From: Deltaproteobacteria bacterium
Lineage (GTDB): Bacteria > Desulfobacterota > Desulfomonilia > Desulfomonilales > Desulfomonilaceae
Assembly (NCBI GenBank): GCA_016875095.1
Contig: VGSG01000041.1
Coordinates: forward strand, 1 to 36,227
Length of the DNA stretch: 36,227 nucleotides
Reading direction: 5' to 3'
Every line of letters begins with the position of its first letter. Within the stretch, counting starts at the first letter, position 1. The notes beneath the pieces are model-generated. The model ran no database searches and had not been told where the DNA came from. It saw only the letters and a list, made by a program, of their open reading frames with translations. Position numbers and translations under genes: made by a program. Below, piece by piece: positions 15,261 to 23,988 of this stretch.

Positions 15261-17575
15261 TTGCCTTCACCTACCTCTTGAGCCAACTTCATCAGTTCAA
15301 AGAGGGCTGCTTTTGTTTCCGCGGTGGTCTCTCCCAGAAGCTGGGCGATCTCCTGCGCAACTCGCATCTGCTGGTGAATCACCTGCTGAGCCTTGGTGAT
15401 GGTTTCAGCCTTGAACACATCGGCCATCTGGTCTTTTTTCACCGTGTCGGTGATATCCAGAAGCATCAAAACCCGCAAGTCCTCCTCAGGGAGCTTGAAG
15501 TTGTAGAGCTTTGCGGTTCGACCGACCTTTTCCAGTTCGAGCCATCTGGATCCGGCGGCTTCTTCGCGGCCCTTGGCCCAATCAAGCGGGTCCACGCCGA
15601 AAAGTTCGTTGAACGTCTTGCCTTTGACCACCTGTTCCTGCCCATCGCGAGTTGCAAGCTCCACGAAAGCCCGATTGTTGTAGACTACGCGGTGGGCCTT
15701 ATCTGCCAGAGCTATGGCCACCGGGAGCCGCTGGAATATGGTGTCGGCCCTCTCTGCCGCGAGCTGGCGCCGGGTCTGTTGCACCATACGTTGGGTCTGG
15801 AGCGCGGTGTACACCATAAGCAGTATCTGGTGCGGCCCAAAGGGTTTGGGTATGTAATCGTACGCTCCCAGGTTGACCGCTTCTATCGCCTCTTCCGTGG
15901 CCTTAAACGGCGCTGTGAAGATGACCAACACTTCCGGCTGGCGATATTTTATCTCTTTGAGCAGCGTCTTGCCCGGCATCTCGGAAATATCCACATCAGC
16001 CACAACCACATCAAAGAATTCCTGTTCCAGTTCCCGAAGGGCCTCCTCCACCAAGCCGGTAACCCTGACTTGGAATCCTTCGTCGGTAAAGGCCCGTTCA
16101 CACAGCTCTCTGACTTTTTCGTCAGAATCAAGCACGAGGATACGGTTGGTGGCAGATTCCTGCGTCTCCTCTGTTCCCGCGAGCACCGGGACCATAGGAT
16201 CGGAGATGTGTCGCATGATATGCGACATGCCGTCAGCCATCTTTTCCAGGGAAGCCAGCTTTTTGACCCGCGCGACCTGCTCTTGCGCTTGCCTCAACTG
16301 ACCGGTCTTTTCCGCGACTTTGGAGGCAAGCTCTCTGCCCCATTCTTCGAGCTTAATTCGTGATTCGGCCAGACTGCGGATCATCAGATTGAAGGTCGCG
16401 GCCAGCTCTCCTACCTCGTCACGGGCAATTACCGGCACTTGTTGTGTCAGGTCTCCTTCCGCGGCTTTTCGGGCCGCATTCAGCATCAGCTCCAGCGGCC
16501 GGTTGATCCACTGGACCAGAAAGTACGATATGCCGGCCATCAGCAGCACACCGAACAGCGCGACGATGAAAAAGGTCGTTACCAGACGGTCCACCTCGGA
16601 GATTATCGGTTCCTCCAGAGTGGCGATCTCCAACGCGCCCACAATACCGCCCTGCATGTCACGGAGTGGATCCGCAGTGGAGAGGTAGGTTTTGCCGAGT
16701 TGGACCTCTTTGGCTATTGTGGGGAGGCCTTCCTGCTCCACCATCTTTCGGATGGCTGCCCCGCCTGCGAATCCCATTAAGGGCAACCCTTCGGGACCCT
16801 TCAAAGAACTGCTGATCGCCTGATTTGCCTGAAATATCGCGACGTAGCCAAGCGGTCGATTTCCATAGGTAGCGCCTTTGAAAATCAACTGGGAAACCTG
16901 GTCTACAATCAGATTGTTGCTGTTCAGGACCACACCGCCATACACGACGCTGTCGATCCCTGCCGAATCCACCAGAGGATAGGCTGATTCCAGCACCATT
17001 CCGGTCTCAGACGAACTCGCCGCAAGGCGTCGGAGCAACCCATTATTTTCCGCAGCCAGTTGCCGCTTGGTGAAGAGGCGCACTCCCGAACCGCCGCTGC
17101 CTTTCGCCGCTGCCATAACCAACGGGTCCCCGGCCACTATCTCGCCGTTGTTCGACGGCACGAAGGCCCTCACCAGCACACGCCCGTTCTTATCTGCGAT
17201 AGAGAGAAAATCCAGGTCGTTTTCCGCACAGACAATCGCCAGCCTGTTCCGCACCCCCTGGAGATCTCCTTTTGACATCAGTTCCTTGATGTTCTCAGAA
17301 CCCGCGATGAGCCTGACCTTGAGCTCCACATTCTTGCGGAACCCGTCCAAAATGAACCCTGCGGTGGCAAGATCGCTTGACAGTCTCACTTGCGCTCTGT
17401 CGATGATGGTGTCCCGAACCAACCGAGTTCCTATGAAAGCGGTCACAAGCCCTACGAGCACCACCACACCGAGGAATCCCCCCACCACCTTCTTTCGGAG
17501 AGAGAAGTCCTGCGCCCAGGCAGTGAACTCACTCCAGCTTTTCCAAGGCTTTCGTCGTTCCTGTGCAGACTCCAT
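15257..17575 (-). CDS. Membrane sensor: periplasmic sensor, HAMP, kinase H-box remnant, receiver, PAS
   Basis: A 772-residue protein from the ATG at 17573-17575, which has AAGGA eight bases upstream. A longer start at 17674 would run into the ferredoxin gene. Order: TM1 (about 29-49), a periplasmic Cache-like domain (50-330), TM2 (333-355), HAMP (356-408), a coiled coil, an H-box-like segment around His452 (SLEKMADGMSHIMRH), a receiver domain (478-598), a PAS domain (608-712) and a helical tail. The receiver has Asp483/485, phosphoacceptor Asp527, Thr554 and Lys577, so it looks functional. No HATPase domain is present, so it cannot phosphorylate itself. The tail contains QEIAQLLGETTAETK. It is co-transcribed with the SpoIIE phosphatase, which I infer to be its output. 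Confidence 0.85.
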   Translation of the reverse strand: MESAQERRKPWKSWSEFTAWAQDFSLRKKVVGGFLGVVVLVGLVTAFIGTRLVRDTIIDRAQVRLSSDLATAGFILDGFRKNVELKVRLIAGSENIKELMSKGDLQGVRNRLAIVCAENDLDFLSIADKNGRVLVRAFVPSNNGEIVAGDPLVMAAAKGSGGSGVRLFTKRQLAAENNGLLRRLAASSSETGMVLESAYPLVDSAGIDSVVYGGVVLNSNNLIVDQVSQLIFKGATYGNRPLGYVAIFQANQAISSSLKGPEGLPLMGFAGGAAIRKMVEQEGLPTIAKEVQLGKTYLSTADPLRDMQGGIVGALEIATLEEPIISEVDRLVTTFFIVALFGVLLMAGISYFLVQWINRPLELMLNAARKAAEGDLTQQVPVIARDEVGELAATFNLMIRSLAESRIKLEEWGRELASKVAEKTGQLRQAQEQVARVKKLASLEKMADGMSHIMRHISDPMVPVLAGTEETQESATNRILVLDSDEKVRELCERAFTDEGFQVRVTGLVEEALRELEQEFFDVVVADVDISEMPGKTLLKEIKYRQPEVLVIFTAPFKATEEAIEAVNLGAYDYIPKPFGPHQILLMVYTALQTQRMVQQTRRQLAAERADTIFQRLPVAIALADKAHRVVYNNRAFVELATRDGQEQVVKGKTFNELFGVDPLDWAKGREEAAGSRWLELEKVGRTAKLYNFKLPEEDLRVLMLLDITDTVKKDQMADVFKAETITKAQQVIHQQMRVAQEIAQLLGETTAETKAALFELMKLAQEVGEGK

Positions 17576-17594
17576 CCGCTTATTCCTTCGTGCG

Positions 17595-17843
17595 CTACTT
17601 GCGCTTACGGAGTATCTCTCGTTCGAAGATCTCCCGGGCGTCCTCCGGAGAATTGGCATGAAAGAGCTCTTCACCGATCAAGAGGTTTGCCCCGTCAGTG
17701 CACTTCTCCATGCAGAACGTGCCTTTGAGCTCAACTTCCTTTTCCAGGCGCGACTCCTCTATCGCCTTCTTGAAATACTCAATGATTTGATGTGACCCCT
17801 TCAGGTGACATGCGCTACCCACACACACAGTAATCACGGTCAT
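17595..17843 (-). CDS. Thioredoxin-like [2Fe-2S] ferredoxin
   Basis: An 82-residue protein of the NuoE/HydC-type thioredoxin-like ferredoxin family. The cluster ligands are Cys7, Cys12, Cys44 and Cys48 (CVGSAC and CMEKC), matching the C-X4-C...C-X3-C pattern. The start has AAAGGAG eight bases upstream. The sensor gene begins 19 bases after its stop. In anaerobes such small ferredoxins commonly accompany electron-bifurcating hydrogenases, but none is encoded here. I infer that it supplies a redox signal or electrons to the sensor system. Confidence 0.88.
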   Translation of the reverse strand: MTVITVCVGSACHLKGSHQIIEYFKKAIEESRLEKEVELKGTFCMEKCTDGANLLIGEELFHANSPEDAREIFEREILRKRK

Positions 17844-18115
17844 TCATGAAACTCCTTTGACACGAATTCGCCTGCCGCAAATCACGCTCGGGACACAACC
17901 CCGCGCGTCCGCTTGCCTCCGGGAGGAACTGCCCTGCCAGTATCCTGAAGGCATGGAATGGAACCGCACGGACGGTTGAACCCATTCGAAGGTCGAAGAG
18001 CGAATTCGTATGAGCGCCGCGAAACGAACTTACGACTCTCTCGAGATAACTGCGCTGATTATGAGCGTAACATACCATTAGCAGCGGAGGTTTTCCAGCT
18101 CAACCGGAATTCTGC
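17844..18115 (-). other. Gap upstream of the ferredoxin-sensor-phosphatase operon
   Basis: 272 bases with no convincing gene on either strand. It must hold the 5' end of the signalling operon, but I see no promoter with both boxes convincing. The operon could depend on an alternative sigma factor or on read-through from the upstream dehydratase-activase gene. Confidence 0.4.
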
Positions 18116-21100
18116 TCACGCAGATCTGCGCTCGAAATGGTCACGAACCTGTTCCATGAATGCTTCGAGGCGGGTCTTTTCGTTGGTCTTTTTGAGGCCG
18201 TCATATATCAGGGTGAGCATAGGCGTGGAGAATCTCTCTTTCAGCGCCCTCATGAGCACCGCAGTCACCACCGTGCCGTACGAACAATTGAGAGTCATTA
18301 GGTTCAGCAGGCCGTCCGCGCCGAGTTCCAGATGCTGGAGCGCAGTCGCGATGGGCGCGGTGATTCCGGAATGGAGCGCGGTGTGGGCATGCCGTGAGGC
18401 TGAGGCCCACATTGATCGGCCGCTCAAGTCGAGCGGGGCGTCGAGAGCCCTACGGGCCATTTCGCCGCCTTTGGCCTTGAATTCGGACATCATGAGGAAT
18501 AAGTAGAGCAAGCCGGCTTCAGCCGTTCCTCTCGATTGTCGGCTCAGGAGATTCCAGACCATGTCTCTCAACGTGGAGAGCTTCAAGCTGTCTGTCAGAG
18601 TGGGCGGAGACCAGAGCAAGCCTCCAAGCCTTTCCACTTCACGGTACACATCATTATTGGCAAACGGAATCACCCGCGTGTAGTAGTCTCCGGTAACCGC
18701 TACCACGGGCCTGGGGGGCGCAGGAACCGTGGGCGCCTCCCAAAGCTCATGAAGAGCATCTTCCATTCCTTGCCGAACCTGGTTGCGAGATATGGCCTCG
18801 AAGAGCTTGCCTCTCGCCCGGCCGTACACCTGATCCAGCAGGGACTCATCCTGCGCAAACGGTCGTATTCTGAGCATAAGCTTCAACAATACATCAAAGG
18901 CGTTTAACCCTTCCCATCCTCTGAGCAGGACCCGCTGCCGATTGTTCTCCGACAATCCGAAGGCTCTCAGACCCTCGTCAATCTCGGCGATTACTCCGAC
19001 GGAGTAGCCCAGTTCACGGCGCACCTTGTCCACGTGGACCGGGTACTGACCCATGCGGCACGCTTCAGGACCGGGAAAATAGAATAAGGATCGTTCCGCC
19101 GCGTGGGGAGGCAAGGAGCCCGCGAGCTTCAGATAGTCACCCAGCACTAGAGCGAAGGGATGGCACTCACCCCCCACAAGATGAGCGATCCCCAACTTGG
19201 CCGACTGTTCGTCCGGAGGCGGCAAGACTCGCGCATCCACCCCTACGGACCGCGCGGCCGCGGCAAATCCGTAAGAATGATCGGCAAAATAAGGTATGTA
19301 AAGGTATTCGGGCCGCTGGCGCCCCGTGCTCGCCTTGGCCCGGAATGAACAACCAGAGACGGACGCCGGAATCGGCCGCGTTCGGTGGTCCTGGAGACGC
19401 TTCAGAGGAGCTTTCCGTTCTCTTTTCGCCCTTCCGTCTCTGATGTTGTCCAGGAAAGCCTCAAGCCTGGTCATGGCCCCCGCCCTGGACGTATGTTCGT
19501 CCATTTCCAAAACGAGAAGAGGCTTTGCCCCGAGCGCGTCCCAGATGTGGCGCAGGGTGAACGGATCAGGGCCGCATCCGAAGAAGGTGATCAACACGGG
19601 AAAGAGCCGATCGTCCGACGCGATACGACGCGCGACCCTGACCATCTGGGCCTCGTACTTCCAGCCCACCGGCGCGGGCTCGTCATCGGCTGCGTCCCCA
19701 AGCAGGTCCGAAGGCGCGGCGGCCACACCCAACCTGTGGAAAAGGCTGCCCAGGTTCATGTTTAAGAAGCGATCCGCCGTATGGTACGGCTTGCCCAAGG
19801 CAACCAAAGCAGGCTCGTCTCCCTCCGGAGAGTTGAGGAATTGTCTCCCCGCCGCCCTCAACTTGGCTTGGAAATGATTGAGCTGCTCAAAGCCTTGTTC
19901 CACCGCTTGCCTGGCCTTCGCGCGTGAAAAGCCCTCCCTCCGGGCCAGACGCAGATGCTCTCTCTCAAACGAATGAGGGTCAAACTCGTGCTTGATCACC
20001 GGCTCCTTCCATTCCACGGGGAAGACCCCCTTGAAGAACTGTGAAGACGCCTGGATATACGGACAATGCGCCGTGGGCTTGTCAGAGGCCCCCCAAGGCG
20101 GCTCGGAAAGGATCGTGGGACAAAAGACACTCTGAACGCCGGAGCCGACCAGATCCGCCAACTGCCCATACAAGACCTTCAGGGGCAGGCATGTCTCCAC
20201 TTTGAGGAACCGCAAACCTCGCTCGAATTGTTTCCGATCCGCTGCTCCCGCCACAGCGAGGGATATGCCCAAAGTTCGACAAAACGCGCTCCAGAACGGA
20301 AACCATTCGAAAAAATGAGGAGAGCGAATCATTCCCCACGTTCGCTCCCCAGAGCTTTCCGGCTGAGACAATTCCTCCAGCAGCTTGCCCCTCAACTGAA
20401 ACAAATTTCCGTCGGACCGGGCCGCATCACCGCCCTGCTCCACTTCCCAGCGGTCGCACAGCCCGCCGTGGTAAACGATCCGCCCGCCAGGCCGATACTT
20501 ATCCACCATGCATTCATTGGAACAACCACGGCACCTGAACTGACTTCTGGGGATTTGTTCAGCATTGAAATCGATCTCTCGCGGCTCCTTCATGGGGATT
20601 TCGTCTCTTTTCAGGCTGTCCGCGAGTTTCAGGGCGGCCCCCAGCGCTCCGGACACTTTATAGAACGCGGGCGAACGAAGCTCCCGCCCGGTTTGATGCT
20701 TGAACGCCGCTCGCACGGCAGGAGCCGCGGCAACACCACCCAGGAAGAGGACATTCTCGCCCAGGGTCTTGTTGGTCGCCACCCGCTCCAGGTAATTCTG
20801 CACGATGCTGACACACACTCCCGCGGCCAGATCCTCAGAGGAAGCGCCGTTGTTCTGGTGGTGGATCAGGTCGGACTCCATAAAAACCGTGCATCGAGTT
20901 CCCAGGTCCGCGGGGGCGGCTGACGCGAGAGCCGCATTGGAGAATTGCGACTCAATGGCAAGTCCCAAGCGTTCCGCTTGTTCCAGGAGGAAGCTTCCCG
21001 TGCCGGCCGCACACACCCGGTTCATCTCGAAATCTTTCACCGCGCCGTTCTCAAGGCTTATCCATTTCGAATCCTGCCCACCGATTTCCACCACCGTATC

Positions 21101-22342
21101 GGTCCGCGCGTCGTAGCTCACGGCAGCCCTGGCTTGGGCTGTTATCTCGTTCAGGATCAGGTCCGCGTCAATGAGGCGTCCTGCCAAGTATCTGCCGCTG
21201 CCGGTCACTGCGACCAGCGCCGGCGCGGTTTCCGAAGAGCAGAGAGCGGAGATGACCGCTCCCAGTGTCTCCAAAGGCCGCGATCGGGAAAGGCGGTAGT
21301 CCTCAGCGAGTATCCGACCGTCTGCGTCAATCACCACTCCTTTGACGGAAACCGATCCTACATCGAGCCCTAAGACCAAAGGCTGAGCCTTCGGATCCGC
21401 ATGGAGACGATCATCTACCTTTGATAACGCCTGCAGCCGCGGACGTTCCAGCGGCTTGAGCGGAGACCGCGCGGCAGGTCGGGCTAAGCTGCCTAAGGCC
21501 CGCTCTTTGAGCTCAGCCAGAGCGCAAGGTCCTTGTTCAGCAGTCCTCCCCGCGATGAGGGCGCATCCCAGGGCCCCCAGCACAGTGAAATGCCGCGGCA
21601 CGGTGATCAATTCGTCAGGAAGCTCCAGCAGATCCCTGAACGCCTTCACCACCGCGGAGTTACTCATCACTCCGCCTTGCAAGGAGACCACGGGTTCCAA
21701 AGGATCTCCCCGGACCAAGGTCGCAATGTAGTTGCGGGCCAGCGCATACGCGACGCCCATGAGGATGTCGGGGAGCGGAGCGCCCTCCTGGGCCCTATGG
21801 ATCATGTCCGTTTTGGCAAAGACCGCGCAACGGCCTGCTATGGGAGCAGGATTAGCGCTGCGGAGCGCCACGGACCCGAATTCTTCAATGCGGATTCCGA
21901 GCCTCGCCGCCTGTTCGTCAAGGAACGCGCCTGTGCCGGCGGCGCAGACTTCGTTCATCCTGAAGACGGAAAATCGGGGGAGTTCGTTTTCGGCGGGGGC
22001 CTCGAGTCGGATGAACTTGGAATCCTGGCCTCCGATTTCAATGATCGTGCGCACCGCCGAATCAACGTGGAGCACGCCCGCCGAATGCGCGGTGATCTCG
22101 TTAACCGCGGGGATGCGTAGCGAGCGCGCCAAGAGTTCCCGCCCGCTCCCGGTGGCAAGAACACGGTCCAGCGCGACATCTTGCCCGCACAGATCGATGA
22201 GTTCATCAAGGCCGAGGATCAGGGCTTGCAGTGGCCTGCCGGAGGTGCGACGGTATACGGTGAGCGGCTCATCCGTGGGATTCCGGAGGAGCGCCAGGTT
22301 GAGACTGGTTGAGCCGCAATCGATTCCCAGGCGAATTTCCAT
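18116..22342 (-). CDS. Giant fused 2-hydroxyacyl-CoA dehydratase activase/dehydratase-like protein
   Basis: About 1408 residues from the ATG at 22340-22342 (an in-frame ATG at 22417 would overlap the upstream gene). Two ASKHA ATPase domains of the BadF/BcrA/HgdC family come first, about 1-275 and 320-575. Each has a DCGST/DVGSV phosphate loop, GGQDSK, and both cluster cysteines: Cys133 and Cys172, then Cys444 and Cys484. A cysteine-rich segment (Cys604, 607, 611, 629) leads into a DUF2229-like region and a C-terminal part resembling the dehydratase component, with GGECHPF and GPEACRMGQYP. Classical activases use ATP to send one very low-potential electron to a [4Fe-4S] dehydratase or benzoyl-CoA reductase. 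This fusion has both roles in one chain, and its substrate is unknown. No separate dehydratase subunits are nearby. Confidence 0.85.
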   Translation of the reverse strand: MEIRLGIDCGSTSLNLALLRNPTDEPLTVYRRTSGRPLQALILGLDELIDLCGQDVALDRVLATGSGRELLARSLRIPAVNEITAHSAGVLHVDSAVRTIIEIGGQDSKFIRLEAPAENELPRFSVFRMNEVCAAGTGAFLDEQAARLGIRIEEFGSVALRSANPAPIAGRCAVFAKTDMIHRAQEGAPLPDILMGVAYALARNYIATLVRGDPLEPVVSLQGGVMSNSAVVKAFRDLLELPDELITVPRHFTVLGALGCALIAGRTAEQGPCALAELKERALGSLARPAARSPLKPLERPRLQALSKVDDRLHADPKAQPLVLGLDVGSVSVKGVVIDADGRILAEDYRLSRSRPLETLGAVISALCSSETAPALVAVTGSGRYLAGRLIDADLILNEITAQARAAVSYDARTDTVVEIGGQDSKWISLENGAVKDFEMNRVCAAGTGSFLLEQAERLGLAIESQFSNAALASAAPADLGTRCTVFMESDLIHHQNNGASSEDLAAGVCVSIVQNYLERVATNKTLGENVLFLGGVAAAPAVRAAFKHQTGRELRSPAFYKVSGALGAALKLADSLKRDEIPMKEPREIDFNAEQIPRSQFRCRGCSNECMVDKYRPGGRIVYHGGLCDRWEVEQGGDAARSDGNLFQLRGKLLEELSQPESSGERTWGMIRSPHFFEWFPFWSAFCRTLGISLAVAGAADRKQFERGLRFLKVETCLPLKVLYGQLADLVGSGVQSVFCPTILSEPPWGASDKPTAHCPYIQASSQFFKGVFPVEWKEPVIKHEFDPHSFEREHLRLARREGFSRAKARQAVEQGFEQLNHFQAKLRAAGRQFLNSPEGDEPALVALGKPYHTADRFLNMNLGSLFHRLGVAAAPSDLLGDAADDEPAPVGWKYEAQMVRVARRIASDDRLFPVLITFFGCGPDPFTLRHIWDALGAKPLLVLEMDEHTSRAGAMTRLEAFLDNIRDGRAKRERKAPLKRLQDHRTRPIPASVSGCSFRAKASTGRQRPEYLYIPYFADHSYGFAAAARSVGVDARVLPPPDEQSAKLGIAHLVGGECHPFALVLGDYLKLAGSLPPHAAERSLFYFPGPEACRMGQYPVHVDKVRRELGYSVGVIAEIDEGLRAFGLSENNRQRVLLRGWEGLNAFDVLLKLMLRIRPFAQDESLLDQVYGRARGKLFEAISRNQVRQGMEDALHELWEAPTVPAPPRPVVAVTGDYYTRVIPFANNDVYREVERLGGLLWSPPTLTDSLKLSTLRDMVWNLLSRQSRGTAEAGLLYLFLMMSEFKAKGGEMARRALDAPLDLSGRSMWASASRHAHTALHSGITAPIATALQHLELGADGLLNLMTLNCSYGTVVTAVLMRALKERFSTPMLTLIYDGLKKTNEKTRLEAFMEQVRDHFERRSA

Positions 22343-22373
22343 GGCGGCCGCATCGTCTGCTATTCCCGCCGGA

Positions 22374-23249
22374 TTAGAGCGCTCGCAGGAATTCCGGCCG
22401 TAATTTGCTCCTGTCACGGGAACTCATTACGCGCTCGATGGCCTTCAGTATCTGTTCCTTGTCCCGCGGAAGCGTCGCCTTCACCGGCAGGTAGTTGGAC
22501 GCGTGGTTGGAACGGAATACGCAATGAGAAAAAGAGGAATCGCTTATCATGATCCTCAGTTCGTCTATAAGTCCGAATGGATCAGGCAGCTCGAAGCGGC
22601 CTTCCATATACTCCCTATGCAGCTCGGTCCCGGGAACGACTATGACGCTGAGCGCTCCCACATAATTGGGGTCCATGTCGGTTAAGATCCGCGCGGTTTC
22701 GCGGGCGTGCCTTTCACTCTGCGCGACTCCCCCTATGCCCAAGAGGACAGTCACCGAGAGCGCAATTCCTACTTGCTTCACTCTCCGGGCCGCTTCAACC
22801 AATTCTTCGTATGAGGCGCCCTTGCGGATCTTTTCGAGCAACTCCCGATCGCCGGTTTCCACACCGAGATAGATGATTCCCAGTTTCAGGTCACGCAATA
22901 TCTGCAAATCTTCCAGGGGTTTGCGCAGAATGTTCTTTGCATTCGCGTAGATACCCACCCGCTCAAGCGAAGGGAAGTATTCGTTGACGAGCTTGAGCGC
23001 CTCAACCAACCTCTTCTGCGGAATGCACAAAGCGTCGCCGTCCGCTAAGAAGACCCGATCCACCGGGCCCATGTGACGGGCATCTTCCAGATCCTGCCTG
23101 ATCTCTTCCAGACTTCGAATCTTGAAACGCTTTTCGAGATAACTGCCGCAGAATGAGCACTTGTTATGACTGCACCCCAATGTGGCCTGGATAATCAGGC
23201 TGTCGGCTTCACTGGGAGGTCTATAAACCGCGCCGATATATCTCACCAT
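22374..23249 (-). CDS. Radical SAM protein (Elp3/YgiQ-like) next to the dehydratase activase
   Basis: A 291-residue protein whose radical SAM core spans nearly its full length. The cluster motif is CX4CX2C (Cys26, Cys31, Cys34, GCSHNKCSFC), the spaced variant typical of one COG1032-like subgroup. FLADGDALCIP and LGVETGDRELLEKIRKG are the glycine-rich SAM-binding and barrel motifs of HemN/Elp3-like enzymes. The ATG has AAGGA six bases upstream. It ends 31 bases before the chosen start of the activase gene, so the two are probably an operon. No function is known for this subgroup; it may act in tRNA or cofactor modification. Confidence 0.82.
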   Translation of the reverse strand: MVRYIGAVYRPPSEADSLIIQATLGCSHNKCSFCGSYLEKRFKIRSLEEIRQDLEDARHMGPVDRVFLADGDALCIPQKRLVEALKLVNEYFPSLERVGIYANAKNILRKPLEDLQILRDLKLGIIYLGVETGDRELLEKIRKGASYEELVEAARRVKQVGIALSVTVLLGIGGVAQSERHARETARILTDMDPNYVGALSVIVVPGTELHREYMEGRFELPDPFGLIDELRIMISDSSFSHCVFRSNHASNYLPVKATLPRDKEQILKAIERVMSSRDRSKLRPEFLRAL

Positions 23250-23340
23250 TTCTGATCCTTCGTAAGACCTTCAGTCAATCGGGCGCAATGAACTGCGCCT
23301 CCACTCCGCCCCATAGAAGCGCTTAGGTCGTGGAGACACG

Positions 23341-23922
23341 CTATCGATAATCGATCCCGGACTGCACAAACTTTTCAAACTTCTCTCTCGCCGAGTCAAT
23401 AAGGTCTCCTTCGGCCCTGACAAAAATATAATAGAGGAAGGCATCCCCTTCCACAAGATAGAGTCTACTAAATACCGGCGCCACAGGGCCGTACAGGACT
23501 CGGATCGATGCGCCGGAATTCGGGTCGATCATTGAGCCGAACGTCCATCCCGGCGGGACGTTTTCTTGAGTAGCGTCCGCGGGTGCCCGCTGCCTCCTCC
23601 GAATGTATTTGGTCCTGAAAGTGACCCGGTATGCCTTTCGTTTATCAATGGTGAGGTATTCCTCCAAGTCTCCCGGCCGGATAATCTCGCCCCCGGGGAA
23701 AAAGGCATTGTAGTGGATGGCCAAGTTGTCCAGCTTCCGCGGCATGGCGGCCTTGCGAATCTCTATGAGGACGCTGTCATCCTTGTTTCCGAACCTCTCT
23801 GTGGAGTCGTCTTCGTACAACAGGGCATACGGCTCATAGAGGATCTCCGTTATGCCCCGGGGCGCCGAGCAGCCCACCGCAAAGACGGTAACCAGACAGA
23901 ACAAGAGGAGGCCCACTCGCAC
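23341..23922 (-). CDS. Hypothetical lipoprotein
   Basis: A 193-residue protein with a signal peptide ending in the lipobox AVGC (lipidated Cys18). The mature part is mixed alpha/beta with no family I recognise. The GTG start has GGGGG about six bases upstream. It lies 66 bases downstream of the TPR protein gene on the same strand and is probably co-transcribed. The envelope location is inferred from the lipobox. Confidence 0.65.
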   Translation of the reverse strand: MRVGLLLFCLVTVFAVGCSAPRGITEILYEPYALLYEDDSTERFGNKDDSVLIEIRKAAMPRKLDNLAIHYNAFFPGGEIIRPGDLEEYLTIDKRKAYRVTFRTKYIRRRQRAPADATQENVPPGWTFGSMIDPNSGASIRVLYGPVAPVFSRLYLVEGDAFLYYIFVRAEGDLIDSAREKFEKFVQSGIDYR

Positions 23923-23988
23923 AACCGACCCCCGTTCCCGGAACGGTTTCAGGAAGTATGAGACTGTGGAATAGTCGCCGGGATGGCC

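Noticed and set aside
15278-16363. A 361-codon plus-strand ORF antisense to the sensor gene
   Set aside because: The minus strand encodes clear receiver and PAS domains here; the antisense ORF follows from the codon bias of a GC-rich gene.
20066-20923. A 285-codon plus-strand ORF inside the dehydratase-activase gene
   Set aside because: It lies wholly antisense to conserved ASKHA and cysteine motifs.
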